This document shows, piece after piece, positions 31,603 to 40,575 of a DNA stretch of 64,000 nt. The position numbers and the translations under genes were made by a program. Origin of the DNA: Sphingobacterium paucimobilis HER1398 (GTDB lineage: Bacteria; Bacteroidota; Bacteroidia; Sphingobacteriales; Sphingobacteriaceae); assembly GCF_000416985.1 (NCBI RefSeq), contig NZ_ATDL01000021.1:1-64000 (forward strand), written 5' to 3'. The stretch's first letter is position 1; each line of letters starts with the position of its first letter. The notes beneath the pieces are model-generated. The model made no database searches and was not told the DNA's origin. It saw nothing but the letters and a program-made list of their open reading frames with translations.

Positions 31603-34101
31603 ATGAAGTATATGTATATGAAGAAATTTTATTTTCTTGTTTTAGTTTTTTTTATTGCATTTCGTACACAAGCACAGGTCGATGTGAAACAAATTCGCGT
31701 CGATCAGCTGAGCGATAAGCAAATCGAGCAGTATATGAAACAGGCGGAGGCGATGGGCTATAGGGAAGAGGAGCTGCCTGCTCTGGCAAAGGCGCAGGGA
31801 ATGGCACCCGTGGAAATTCAAAAGCTACAATCGCGTGTTGCCTTGATTAAAGCTGGCGAACTACAGGAAAAAGACGGCTCAATAAATTTGACTGGTAGAA
31901 AAGTAGTAGGGCAATCTCTATCGAATAAAGGTGGAAAAGATAGCCTAGCTACGAAACAGGACACCGTTTTTAAATCTAAAGTCTTTGGAGATGTACTGTT
32001 CCGGAACAAAGGGGTCACGTTTGAACCCAATCTACGTATGGCTACACCGAGCTCCTATGTTATTGGCCCTGATGATCAATTGCTAATTGATATTACGGGA
32101 GATAATGAAGCTTCTTATAAGCTTTCGGTCAGTACGGAAGGTAATATCAATGTACAGTATGCAGGAACTATTGCCGTCAACGGCCTTTCTGTGGAGGCTG
32201 CGCGTAATAAGATAGCGCAAAGATTATCATCTACTTATCCTGGAATTCGTTCTGGCAGAACACAAGTTTCGGTCAATCTGGGAGATATCCGGAGTATTCG
32301 TGTGACGTTGACAGGGGCAGCGACTAAACCGGGTACTTATACTTTGCCTTCTTTGGCAACAGCGTTTAACGCCTTATATGCAGCAGGCGGACCTGCAGAA
32401 AATGGTACCTACAGGAATATTCAGGTTATTCGAAATAATAGGGTCGTATCCACGATAGATGTCTATGACTTCCTAGTTAATGGCATGCAGAATGGAAATA
32501 TACGCTTAGAAGATCAAGATATTATACATATACCTGTGTATGGCAATAGGGTAGAGGTTTTAGGGGAGGTAAAACGTCCAACAGTTTTCGAAGGTAAAGA
32601 AGGAGAAAGTTTACAGGATCTGATGCGTTATGCAGGCGGATTCTCGGAAAATGCGTATACCTCAAAAGTTAAAGTTTTTCAGAAGACTGATAAAGAACGA
32701 CGGATTACAGATGTCTATGCCGATCAGTTTGCAACCTATAAGATAAAGAATGGCGATAGCTTTATGGTAGAGACACTGTTGGATCGTTTTGAGAACAGAG
32801 TCACTGTTTTGGGCGCTGTTTTTCGTCCTGGGGCTTACGGCCTAGAAGAAGGGATGAGTCTACGGGATGTATTACAGTCGGCGCAAGGAGTTCGTGAAGA
32901 TGCCTTTTTAGAGCGAGGTATAATCAACAGGCTCAAAGCGGATAATACCTTGGAGATCGTTAATTTTAATTTGCGTCAGATTCTCTCAGGGGATGCTCCA
33001 GATATTTTGCTCCGTAGAGAAGATCAGATTGAGATTTCCTCAATTTTTGATCTGCGGGACGAGTATAAGTTTATTGTTCAGGGGCAAGTTCGCTTACCTG
33101 GTGATTTCCCTTTTGCAGAGAATACAACGATATCGGATATGATTCAAAAGGCGGGTGGATTAACCGAAGAAGCAAAGAATGCTCGTATTGAGATTGCCCG
33201 GAGAATACGCAATCGAGATGCACAGGATTCCATTTCAGCGCAGACCATATTGGTTAATATTTATAATGGGGTACTGGATCAACCAGATATTAAACTGAGG
33301 CCCTATGACGTAGTGACCGTATTGGGCGATGCTAATTACAGGTCTCAGCGTCAGGTAAAGATTGAGGGAGAGGTCATGTTTCCGGGGATATATACCATTA
33401 GCAGAGAAGATGAGCGTATCTCAGATCTCATTGAGCGTGCAGGAGGGCTGACCGTACACGCTTACGTGGAAGGAGCGTCGCTACGTCGTACCGGAAGTTC
33501 CAAGGTAAAAGAAGAAGCGCGTAAAGTGAGAGAAGAGCAACTGAAGGCAAGGGGAAAAGAAATGGACGAAAACAGTTTTGAAAGTGAGCTGTTGGATGCT
33601 GACCCGCGAGGTATGATGGGGCAAAAGGAGAAAACATTAGCTAAAGCATCGGAAAATGGAGCGACCATCACCTCTTTAGAATTCAACGATTTAGTGGGTA
33701 TTGAATTAGAGAAAATCTTAAAGAAACCTGGTGCGGCTGGAGACCTGTTGCTTTTGGATGGTGATGTGATTACGGTGCCGAAAGAACTACAGACGGTTCG
33801 AGTAGTAGGTGAGGTACTACACCCCAATAATGTAGTCTTTAAAAAAGGACAGTCGTTACGCTATTATGTCAACCAAGCAGGAGGATATAGTTCAGAGGCA
33901 CTCAAACGTAAGGTGTTCGTACAATATGCGAATGGTTCGGTTAAAGGCACGTCCGGACGTAACCCTGATATTAAGCCGGGAGCAGAGATTATCGTGCCTA
34001 AACGGGCTCCGCGTGAACGATTGACGGCACAAAGCTGGATAGGCTTAGGTACGGGGATAGCTTCCATGGCCGCTATTATTGTTTCATTGATACGGAGGTA
34101 G
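31603..34101 (+). CDS. Outer-membrane polysaccharide export protein with SLBB repeats (Wza-like)
   Basis: 832 residues. Signal peptide (FYFLVLVFFIAFRTQAQ), a helical leader (30-80), a poly-export domain (about 145-230; PSSYVIGPDDQLLIDITGD), then several SLBB beta-grasp repeats, each marked by G-x-V-x-x-P-G-x-Y or similar (ITVTLTGAATKPGTY, VLGAVFRPGAYGLEEG, IEGEVMFPGIYTI, VVGEVLHPNNVVFKKG), and a C-terminal membrane helix (WIGLGTGIASMAAIIVSLI). No lipobox. Forms the export channel; the size and repeat number exceed enterobacterial Wza, as usual for Bacteroidota. Followed directly by the chain-length gene. Confidence 0.93.
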   Translation: MKYMYMKKFYFLVLVFFIAFRTQAQVDVKQIRVDQLSDKQIEQYMKQAEAMGYREEELPALAKAQGMAPVEIQKLQSRVALIKAGELQEKDGSINLTGRKVVGQSLSNKGGKDSLATKQDTVFKSKVFGDVLFRNKGVTFEPNLRMATPSSYVIGPDDQLLIDITGDNEASYKLSVSTEGNINVQYAGTIAVNGLSVEAARNKIAQRLSSTYPGIRSGRTQVSVNLGDIRSIRVTLTGAATKPGTYTLPSLATAFNALYAAGGPAENGTYRNIQVIRNNRVVSTIDVYDFLVNGMQNGNIRLEDQDIIHIPVYGNRVEVLGEVKRPTVFEGKEGESLQDLMRYAGGFSENAYTSKVKVFQKTDKERRITDVYADQFATYKIKNGDSFMVETLLDRFENRVTVLGAVFRPGAYGLEEGMSLRDVLQSAQGVREDAFLERGIINRLKADNTLEIVNFNLRQILSGDAPDILLRREDQIEISSIFDLRDEYKFIVQGQVRLPGDFPFAENTTISDMIQKAGGLTEEAKNARIEIARRIRNRDAQDSISAQTILVNIYNGVLDQPDIKLRPYDVVTVLGDANYRSQRQVKIEGEVMFPGIYTISREDERISDLIERAGGLTVHAYVEGASLRRTGSSKVKEEARKVREEQLKARGKEMDENSFESELLDADPRGMMGQKEKTLAKASENGATITSLEFNDLVGIELEKILKKPGAAGDLLLLDGDVITVPKELQTVRVVGEVLHPNNVVFKKGQSLRYYVNQAGGYSSEALKRKVFVQYANGSVKGTSGRNPDIKPGAEIIVPKRAPRERLTAQSWIGLGTGIASMAAIIVSLIRR

Positions 34102-34104
34102 GTG

Positions 34105-35220
34105 ATGGAAATGCAGTCGAATAAACAAGCAGGTATGGGACAAGAAGAAATTTCACTCAAGGAGTTAATTTTAAAGTTGCAAAGCTGGTCTCATTATTTA
34201 TTGTCAAAGTGGTTGTTTCTGCTAATTGCAGGTATACTTGGGGGAACAATAGGCTTTTTGTATGCCCATTTCAAAAAACCTGTTTACACAGCTATCACTA
34301 CCTTTGTTCTCGAGTCCGGAGATCAAGCGGGGGGGGCATTGTCGCAGTATGCGGGTATGGCGGCGATGGTAGGCATTGATCTCGGAGGTGGAAGTGAGGG
34401 ACTCTTTCAGGGGGAGAATATTTTAGAATTATATAAATCCCGTAAAATGATTGAAGCGGCTTTGCTAAAATCAAGCATTAGTGATTCTACTAAATTATTG
34501 CTAGACTGTTATCTAAAGCTGAGTGATACTCAGGATAAATGGAAATCAGAACAATCAGAATTAGTAAATGTCAATTTTCGAGACGACAGTCAAAAGGAAT
34601 TAAAGCGTGTAAAAGATAGTATAATACAAGGGGCTGTTCTAGATATCAATAAGGAGTATCTACAGGTAGAGAAATTAGACAAGAAGCTGTCTATAATTAA
34701 AGTCAATGTCAAATCAGAGAATGAGGTCTTTTCTAAGGAGTTTAATGAAGCTTTAGTAAAGGAAGTGAATGATTTTTATGTAGAAACGAAGACAAAAAAA
34801 TCATTAGATAATATAAAAGTATTAGAACAAAAGACAGACTCGGTACGAGCCGTGATGAATGCTAATATCAGTACAGCAGCATCGATTATAGACGCTACTC
34901 CTAACTTGAATCCAACTAGGCAATCACAGCGTTTAGGGCCTACTCAAAAATCACAGTTCTCGATAGAGGCAAATAAAGCTATTTTGGGACATTTGGTACA
35001 AAATTTGGAGTTATCTAAAATGGCGTTAATGAAAGAAACTCCTTTAATACAAGTCGTCGACGAACCTAGGTACCCATTGGAAAAGGCTAGCTCTAGTAGA
35101 GTTGTTTTTAGCGTTTTGGTAGGTTTTTTATTCGTATTATTAACATCCTTTTACTTTATTGTTCAATATATCCTAAGAGACATTGGGGTTTTAGAGAATG
35201 AAGAAAAAGTTTTGTCTTAA
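34105..35220 (+). CDS. Chain-length determinant / polysaccharide co-polymerase (Wzz-like)
   Basis: 371 residues. ATG at 34105 chosen because GGAGG at 34094-34098 lies at the right distance; a GTG directly before is an alternative. Membrane helix about 34-56 (WLFLLIAGILGGTIGFLYA), large periplasmic coiled-coil part (about 60-320), second helix about 337-360 (VVFSVLVGFLFVLLTSFYFIV) preceded by the Pro-containing PLIQVVDEPRYPLEKAS. No C-terminal kinase domain, so it is the Wzz type rather than Wzc. Controls polymer length with the Wzy polymerase. Confidence 0.9.
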   Translation: MEMQSNKQAGMGQEEISLKELILKLQSWSHYLLSKWLFLLIAGILGGTIGFLYAHFKKPVYTAITTFVLESGDQAGGALSQYAGMAAMVGIDLGGGSEGLFQGENILELYKSRKMIEAALLKSSISDSTKLLLDCYLKLSDTQDKWKSEQSELVNVNFRDDSQKELKRVKDSIIQGAVLDINKEYLQVEKLDKKLSIIKVNVKSENEVFSKEFNEALVKEVNDFYVETKTKKSLDNIKVLEQKTDSVRAVMNANISTAASIIDATPNLNPTRQSQRLGPTQKSQFSIEANKAILGHLVQNLELSKMALMKETPLIQVVDEPRYPLEKASSSRVVFSVLVGFLFVLLTSFYFIVQYILRDIGVLENEEKVLS

Positions 35221-35240
35221 ATTATGTTTTTGGGAGAAAA

Positions 35241-36560
35241 ATGGAGCAAAAAGAAAAAGATATTAGAATAGTAAATAACGTAAACATTGCTGTTATTGGC
35301 TTAGGTTATGTTGGATTGCCTTTGGCAATTGAATTTGCAAAAAAATATAAAGTGCTAGGCTTTGATATAAATCTAGAACGTGTAAATGAACTTAGTTCTG
35401 GTAGAGACAGAACCCAAGAAGCTGATCTTGATTTTTTACATCAAGTGATTGAAAAACAGGTTGATATTGAGGGGGCGGGTCTTTCTTTTTCTTCTGATAT
35501 AGAGGATTTGAAAGAATGTAATACATATATAGTAACTGTTCCAACCCCAATTGATGAGTTTAAAGCTCCTGATTTGAGGCCGCTTATTAAGGCCTCAGAG
35601 ATGTTGGGTAAAGTGTTGGGAATTGGAGATGTAGTAATCTATGAGTCTACAGTATATCCTGGCTGTACTGAAGAGGACTGTGTGCCAGTTTTAGAGCGTG
35701 TTTCAGGATTGGTTTTCAATAAAGATTTTTTTGCAGGTTATTCTCCAGAACGAATCAATCCGGGGGATAAAATCAATACTTTGACTAAAATCAAGAAAGT
35801 TACTTCTGGGTCTACAGTAGATATTGCTAATCATGTGGATGACCTATATCGGTCTATTATTACAGCAGGTACGCACAAAGCACCGTCAATTAAAGTTGCA
35901 GAAGCATCGAAAGCAATTGAGAATGCACAAAGAGATGTGAATATTTCTTTTGTCAATGAGCTTGCTTTAATTTTTGATAGAATTGGTATTGATACTAATG
36001 ACGTGATTGAAGCTGCAGGGACAAAGTGGAATTTTTTGAAATATCAGCCAGGATTGGTTGGAGGACATTGTATAGGTGTAGATCCTTATTATTTAGCGCA
36101 TAAGGCGCAGGCTCTTGGTTATCATCCTCAAGTAATTCTATCGGGAAGAAGGGTTAACGATAATATGGGGCCTTTTGTTGCAGATAAGGTAGTTAAGTTG
36201 ATGATTCAGAAGGACCATAAGATTAAAGGAGCTAAGGCGTTGATTATGGGAATTACCTTTAAAGAAAATTGTCCGGATGTTCGTAATACTCGGGTTGTTG
36301 ATATTTATCATGAACTTCTCAGTTTCGGGTTGGATGTAGATATCTATGACCCATGGGCCGATACAATTGAAGTTAAGCATGAATACGGTTTAGATATCGT
36401 GAATAAATTAGATGAGTCTGTTATCTATGATGCGGTAGTGATAGCTGTGGCACACAATGAATTTCTGAAGTTTGATTATAAAAAGATAAAACGCAATAAC
36501 GGGGTAATCTTTGATACTAAAGCTTGTTTGGATAGATCTTTAGTAGACGCAAGGTTGTAA
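35241..36560 (+). CDS. wbpA: UDP-GlcNAc 6-dehydrogenase (WbpA/TviB family)
   Basis: 439 residues. NAD-binding IAVIGLGYVGLPLAIEFA, STVYPGCTEEDCVPVLE, FFAGYSPERINPGD, and the catalytic cysteine in GLVGGHCIGVDPYY. NAD-dependent four-electron oxidation of UDP-GlcNAc to UDP-GlcNAcA. The family also contains UDP-GalNAc and UDP-ManNAc dehydrogenases; the surrounding WbpB, D, E and I homologues make the UDP-GlcNAc enzyme most likely. It starts the AT-rich sector of the locus, 20 bases after the Wzz gene. Confidence 0.92.
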   Translation: MEQKEKDIRIVNNVNIAVIGLGYVGLPLAIEFAKKYKVLGFDINLERVNELSSGRDRTQEADLDFLHQVIEKQVDIEGAGLSFSSDIEDLKECNTYIVTVPTPIDEFKAPDLRPLIKASEMLGKVLGIGDVVIYESTVYPGCTEEDCVPVLERVSGLVFNKDFFAGYSPERINPGDKINTLTKIKKVTSGSTVDIANHVDDLYRSIITAGTHKAPSIKVAEASKAIENAQRDVNISFVNELALIFDRIGIDTNDVIEAAGTKWNFLKYQPGLVGGHCIGVDPYYLAHKAQALGYHPQVILSGRRVNDNMGPFVADKVVKLMIQKDHKIKGAKALIMGITFKENCPDVRNTRVVDIYHELLSFGLDVDIYDPWADTIEVKHEYGLDIVNKLDESVIYDAVVIAVAHNEFLKFDYKKIKRNNGVIFDTKACLDRSLVDARL

Positions 36561-36563
36561 GTG

Positions 36564-37757
36564 ATGACTGAAAAGTATGATATCATAATTATTGGAGCAG
36601 GTCTGGTTGGGTTAGCGACAGCGTATCAAGCAAAATTAAAATCGCCTGCTTTAAAGATTGCTATTTTAGAAAAAGAAGCAGTGGTTGCGGTGCACCAATC
36701 TGGCAATAATAGTGGTGTCATCCATAGTGGGATTTACTATAAACCTGGAAGTCTTAAAGCAAAAAATTGCATTGAAGGGTATACATCCATTGTGAGTTTT
36801 GCTCAAAAGCATAGTATTGCATATGATTTATGTGGTAAAATAATTGTTGCTACAAGTAAAGAAGAACTTCCACTATTAGATAATATATATAAACGTGGTG
36901 TGGAGAATGGACTTCAAAATCTTAAGTATTTAACGAAAGAAGAGTTTGGAGAAATAGAGCCCCACTGTGTAGGTTTGCGTGCGATAAGAGTTCCGCAGAC
37001 AGGTATTATTGACTATCTAGCAATAGCAAAAAAACTGCAACAACTTTTTGAGGAGCTGGGAGGTCAGGTTTTATTTAATCAAAAGGTTGTCAGTTTAAAG
37101 AAAAATAGTCAAAGTTGTGTGATATTCACTGATAAGAAAGAATTCTTAACTGGTAAAGTCATATCCTGTGCAGGTTTATATTCGGATAAGATTACGGAGA
37201 TGACAGAGGAAAAGAATGATGTGAGAATTATTCCTTTTAGGGGAGAATATTATGAGTTAAAGCTGGAACGTCAACACTTAGTCAAACATTTAATATATCC
37301 TGTTCCAGATCCAAGTTTTCCATTTTTAGGTGTGCATTTTACAAGAATGATCCATGGCGGTATTGAAGCAGGACCAAATGCAGTTTTGGCCTTCGGAAAG
37401 GAAAGTTATAAGTTTTTCGATATCAATATCGGGGAGTTAGCACAAGCATTATCTTGGCCGGGATTTCATAAAATTGTTAGTAAGTATGGTAAGACTGGGA
37501 TGGGAGAAATGTATAGATCGCTATCAAAAACCGCATTTACAAAGGCATTACAAAAGCTTATACCAGAGATTCAGGAAACTGACCTAATTCCTGGGGGGGC
37601 AGGTATTCGAGCTCAAGCTTGTAGTCGTGATGGTATTTTGCTGGATGATTTTGATATTGTCCGCAGCGGAAATGTAATTCATGTACGTAATGCTCCATCT
37701 CCAGCAGCAACATCTTGTTTGTCCATAGGTAATACAATTAGTGATTTAGTTTTATAG
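36564..37757 (+). CDS. lhgO: L-2-hydroxyglutarate oxidase (LhgO family)
   Basis: 397 residues; ATG at 36564 follows an in-frame GTG. FAD-binding YDIIIIGAGLVGLATAYQ, NNSGVIHSGIYYKPGSLKA, and the C-terminal GGAGIRAQACSRDGILLDDF and RNAPSPAATSCLSIG, all typical of the LhgO branch of the DAO family. Oxidises L-2-hydroxyglutarate to 2-oxoglutarate, passing electrons to the quinone pool. It sits between wbpA and wbpE homologues. WbpB-type dehydrogenases are known to recycle NADH with 2-oxoglutarate, making 2-hydroxyglutarate, so this enzyme would regenerate the oxidant. Confidence 0.9.
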   Translation: MTEKYDIIIIGAGLVGLATAYQAKLKSPALKIAILEKEAVVAVHQSGNNSGVIHSGIYYKPGSLKAKNCIEGYTSIVSFAQKHSIAYDLCGKIIVATSKEELPLLDNIYKRGVENGLQNLKYLTKEEFGEIEPHCVGLRAIRVPQTGIIDYLAIAKKLQQLFEELGGQVLFNQKVVSLKKNSQSCVIFTDKKEFLTGKVISCAGLYSDKITEMTEEKNDVRIIPFRGEYYELKLERQHLVKHLIYPVPDPSFPFLGVHFTRMIHGGIEAGPNAVLAFGKESYKFFDINIGELAQALSWPGFHKIVSKYGKTGMGEMYRSLSKTAFTKALQKLIPEIQETDLIPGGAGIRAQACSRDGILLDDFDIVRSGNVIHVRNAPSPAATSCLSIGNTISDLVL

Positions 37758-37758
37758 A

Positions 37759-38886
37759 ATGAAAAATATACAAATGGTTGACCTTAAGCGTCAATACGAA
37801 CATATAAAAACAGAGATTGATAAAGGAATTCAAGAGGTAATAGACCAAACTGCTTTTATCAATGGACCACAGATTAAGACCTTCGCTACGAATTTAGGTG
37901 GTTATTTGGGAGGGACAAATGTGATTCCCTGTGGAAATGGTACGGATGCATTACAGATTGCTTTGATGGCCCTTAATTTACAGCCTGGGGACGAAATCAT
38001 TGTTCCTGCTTTTACCTACGTGGCTACTGCAGAAGTTATAGGTTTGTTAAAACTTAAACCTGTGATGACGGAAGTAGATCCGAATACGTTTATGATTACT
38101 CCTGAGGAGATTGAGCGCGTAGTGACACCTAGATGTAAGGCTGTTGTTCCTGTTCATATGTACGGGCAGTGCGCACCAATGGAAGAAATCTTAGCGGTTG
38201 CAAAAAAATATAGCCTCTATGTCATTGAAGATACAGCGCAGGCCATTGGTGCAACGTACACTTTTTTCGATGGACGTAAAGCAAAGGCTGGGACTATGGG
38301 TGACATCGGATGTACATCCTTTTTTCCTTCCAAAAACTTAGGTTGTTATGGTGATGGAGGAGCTATGTATACAAATAGTTCTGAATTAGCACAAAAGTTG
38401 TATATGATTGCCAATCATGGTCAAGCTAAAAAATATCATCATTCCGTAATAGGCTGTAACTCTAGGTTGGATACTATTCAGGCTGCAATTTTAAATGTTA
38501 AATTAAAACATTTAGACCGATATTCTTCGGCTAGAAATTCTGTTGCGGATGCCTATGATAAAGCTTTTGAAAATTTGGGTTGGCTAAGAACGCCAAAAAG
38601 AGTTTCAAATTCTACACATGTGTACCATCAGTATACTATTCAATTGACTGATGCCCGAGACAGAGATCAGTTGAAGGTATATCTGCAAGAAAGGGGGATT
38701 CCGAGTATGGTATATTATCCCGTGTCATTGCATTTACAGGAAGCTTTTAGATCAGATGAATATGGAGTGGGCGCTTTCCCTATATGTGAAGATCTTTGTA
38801 CCAGGGTACTATCTTTACCTATTCATACTGAAATGGATCAGGAAACATTAGAATATATTATTGAAACCATTAAAAGTTACAAATAA
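37759..38886 (+). CDS. wbpE: DegT/DnrJ/EryC1/StrS aminotransferase (WbpE-like)
   Basis: 375 residues, PLP-dependent. MVDLKRQYEHIKTEIDKGI start, GNGTDALQIAL, PAFTYVATAEVIGLLKLKPV, VIEDTAQAIGATY and the PLP lysine in CTSFFPSKNLGCYGDGGAM. Transfers an amino group from glutamate to the 3-keto sugar made by the WbpB homologue, giving UDP-GlcNAc3NA. One base before the preceding stop context, one-base overlap with the next gene (ATAATG), tightly coupled. Confidence 0.92.
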   Translation: MKNIQMVDLKRQYEHIKTEIDKGIQEVIDQTAFINGPQIKTFATNLGGYLGGTNVIPCGNGTDALQIALMALNLQPGDEIIVPAFTYVATAEVIGLLKLKPVMTEVDPNTFMITPEEIERVVTPRCKAVVPVHMYGQCAPMEEILAVAKKYSLYVIEDTAQAIGATYTFFDGRKAKAGTMGDIGCTSFFPSKNLGCYGDGGAMYTNSSELAQKLYMIANHGQAKKYHHSVIGCNSRLDTIQAAILNVKLKHLDRYSSARNSVADAYDKAFENLGWLRTPKRVSNSTHVYHQYTIQLTDARDRDQLKVYLQERGIPSMVYYPVSLHLQEAFRSDEYGVGAFPICEDLCTRVLSLPIHTEMDQETLEYIIETIKSYK

Positions 38887-39458
38887 TGAGTTATTATGTA
38901 CATGATTCAGCTATCGTAGATGAAGGCTGTAAAATAGGTGAAGGAACAAAAATTTGGCATTTTTCACATATTATGCCTAACTGTATTATTGGTGAGAAGT
39001 GTAATATAGGTCAAAACGTGGTAGTTTCTCCTGAAGTTGTACTGGGTAATAATGTAAAGGTCCAAAACAATGTTTCTATCTATACCGGCGTGATCTGTGA
39101 CGATGATGTTTTTTTAGGTCCTTCAATGGTATTTACCAATGTCATTAATCCCCGAAGTGCTATCAATAGAAGAAATCAGTATGCCAAAACCCATGTTGGT
39201 AAAGGAGCTTCTATTGGAGCTAATGCGACGATTGTTTGTGGGCATGATATAGGTCGATATGCTTTTATTGGAGCAGGTGCTGTTGTCACGAAAACAGTTC
39301 TAGATTTTGCGTTAGTAGTGGGTAATCCGGCCAAACAGATTGGTTGGGTAGGTGAATATGGTCATCGTCTAAATTTTAAGGATTGTGATGTAGCTGTGTG
39401 TCCTGAAAGCAATCAAGAATATAAATTAGAAAACAATCAAGTAATCCGTATTAAATAA
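38886..39458 (+). CDS. wbpD: Acetyltransferase with left-handed beta helix (WbpD-like)
   Basis: 190 residues of hexapeptide repeats: VDEGCKIGEGTKIWHFSHIMPN, IGEKCNIGQNVVVSPEVVLGNNVKVQNNV, VGKGASIGANATIVCGHDIGRYAFIGAGAVVTK. WFHFSHI-like WHFSHIM and NPRSAINRR are hallmarks of the UDP-3-amino-sugar N-acetyltransferases (WbpD/WlbB). Acetylates the 3-amino group. The start overlaps the stop of the aminotransferase gene by one base. Confidence 0.92.
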   Translation: MSYYVHDSAIVDEGCKIGEGTKIWHFSHIMPNCIIGEKCNIGQNVVVSPEVVLGNNVKVQNNVSIYTGVICDDDVFLGPSMVFTNVINPRSAINRRNQYAKTHVGKGASIGANATIVCGHDIGRYAFIGAGAVVTKTVLDFALVVGNPAKQIGWVGEYGHRLNFKDCDVAVCPESNQEYKLENNQVIRIK

Positions 39459-39460
39459 TC

Positions 39461-40477
39461 ATGCAAGATAGAAAAATTAAATTTGCTGTACTTGGCTGCG
39501 GTCACATCGGGAAGCGCCATGCAGAAATGATTTCTCGCAATGACGAGGCTGAATTAGTGTCACTAATAGACGTAAAAGATAAATCAGAATTAGGAATTGA
39601 ATCTTATGAGGTTCCTTTCTTCTCTAGTTTGGAGAATTTTTTTGAGGCTGGAATTGAATGTGATGTCATAAATGTCGCTACTCCAAATGGATGTCACGCG
39701 GAACAAGGGATGAAGATTCTAGATGCAGGAAAGCACTTGGTTATTGAAAAGCCAATGTCATTGACTAAAAAGGATTCAGAAGCATTAATTTTTAAAGGTT
39801 TACAGAAACAAAAACAAGTATTCTGCGTGATGCAAAACAGATATTCTCCCCCTTCAGTTTGGTTAAAAGATCTTATCGAATCCGATATACTTGGGGAAAT
39901 ATATATGGTCCAAATTAATTGTTACTGGAATAGAGATAATCGTTATTACAAGCCAGAGTCTTGGCATGGTAAAAAAGATTTAGATGGAGGAACTCTATTT
40001 ACCCAGTTTTCTCACTTTATTGACTTAATGTATTGGTATTTTGGAGATATTACCAATATTCAGGCAAAGTTTGCTGATTTTAATCATAAACATCTTACTG
40101 ATTTCGAAGACTCAGGTTTTGTGTCTTTTGACTTTGTAAATGGAGGTATGGGGGCGTTAAACTATTCAACTTCGGTTTGGAATAAAAACTTAGAGAGCTC
40201 CATCACGGTTATCGCTGAAAATGGTTCTTTGAAAGTGGGAGGACAATATATGAATGAGGTGGAATATTGCCATATTAAAGATTACGAAATGCCAATACTA
40301 GCTCCAACAAACCCTGGAAATGATTATGGTACCTACAAAGGATCAGCTGCAAATCACCATTATGTTATTGAGAATGTAGTAGATGTTTTGAAAGGACGGA
40401 ATATGATTACTACAAATGCCCTTGAGGGGTTGAAGGTCGTTGATATTATTGAAAGAATATATAAGATTGATTATTGA
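39461..40477 (+). CDS. wbpB: Gfo/Idh/MocA-family 3-dehydrogenase (WbpB-like)
   Basis: 338 residues. FAVLGCGHIGKRHAEMISRN (NAD-binding), EKPMSLTKKD (catalytic Lys), and GGTLFTQFSHFIDLMYWYFGDI (His of the active site). Oxidises UDP-GlcNAcA at C3 to the 3-keto sugar, the substrate of the WbpE-like aminotransferase. Family members use 2-oxoglutarate to reoxidise bound NADH, linking this step to the LhgO homologue two genes upstream of it. Two-base spacer after wbpD. Confidence 0.92.
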   Translation: MQDRKIKFAVLGCGHIGKRHAEMISRNDEAELVSLIDVKDKSELGIESYEVPFFSSLENFFEAGIECDVINVATPNGCHAEQGMKILDAGKHLVIEKPMSLTKKDSEALIFKGLQKQKQVFCVMQNRYSPPSVWLKDLIESDILGEIYMVQINCYWNRDNRYYKPESWHGKKDLDGGTLFTQFSHFIDLMYWYFGDITNIQAKFADFNHKHLTDFEDSGFVSFDFVNGGMGALNYSTSVWNKNLESSITVIAENGSLKVGGQYMNEVEYCHIKDYEMPILAPTNPGNDYGTYKGSAANHHYVIENVVDVLKGRNMITTNALEGLKVVDIIERIYKIDY

Positions 40478-40575
40478 ATTAAATAGGTGGAATACAGATT
40501 TGAAAACATAATCGAGTCTATGAATTCAGATGGAATGTCTTGGTGTTAGAATTACAAAAGTAAAATTTGGTGATT

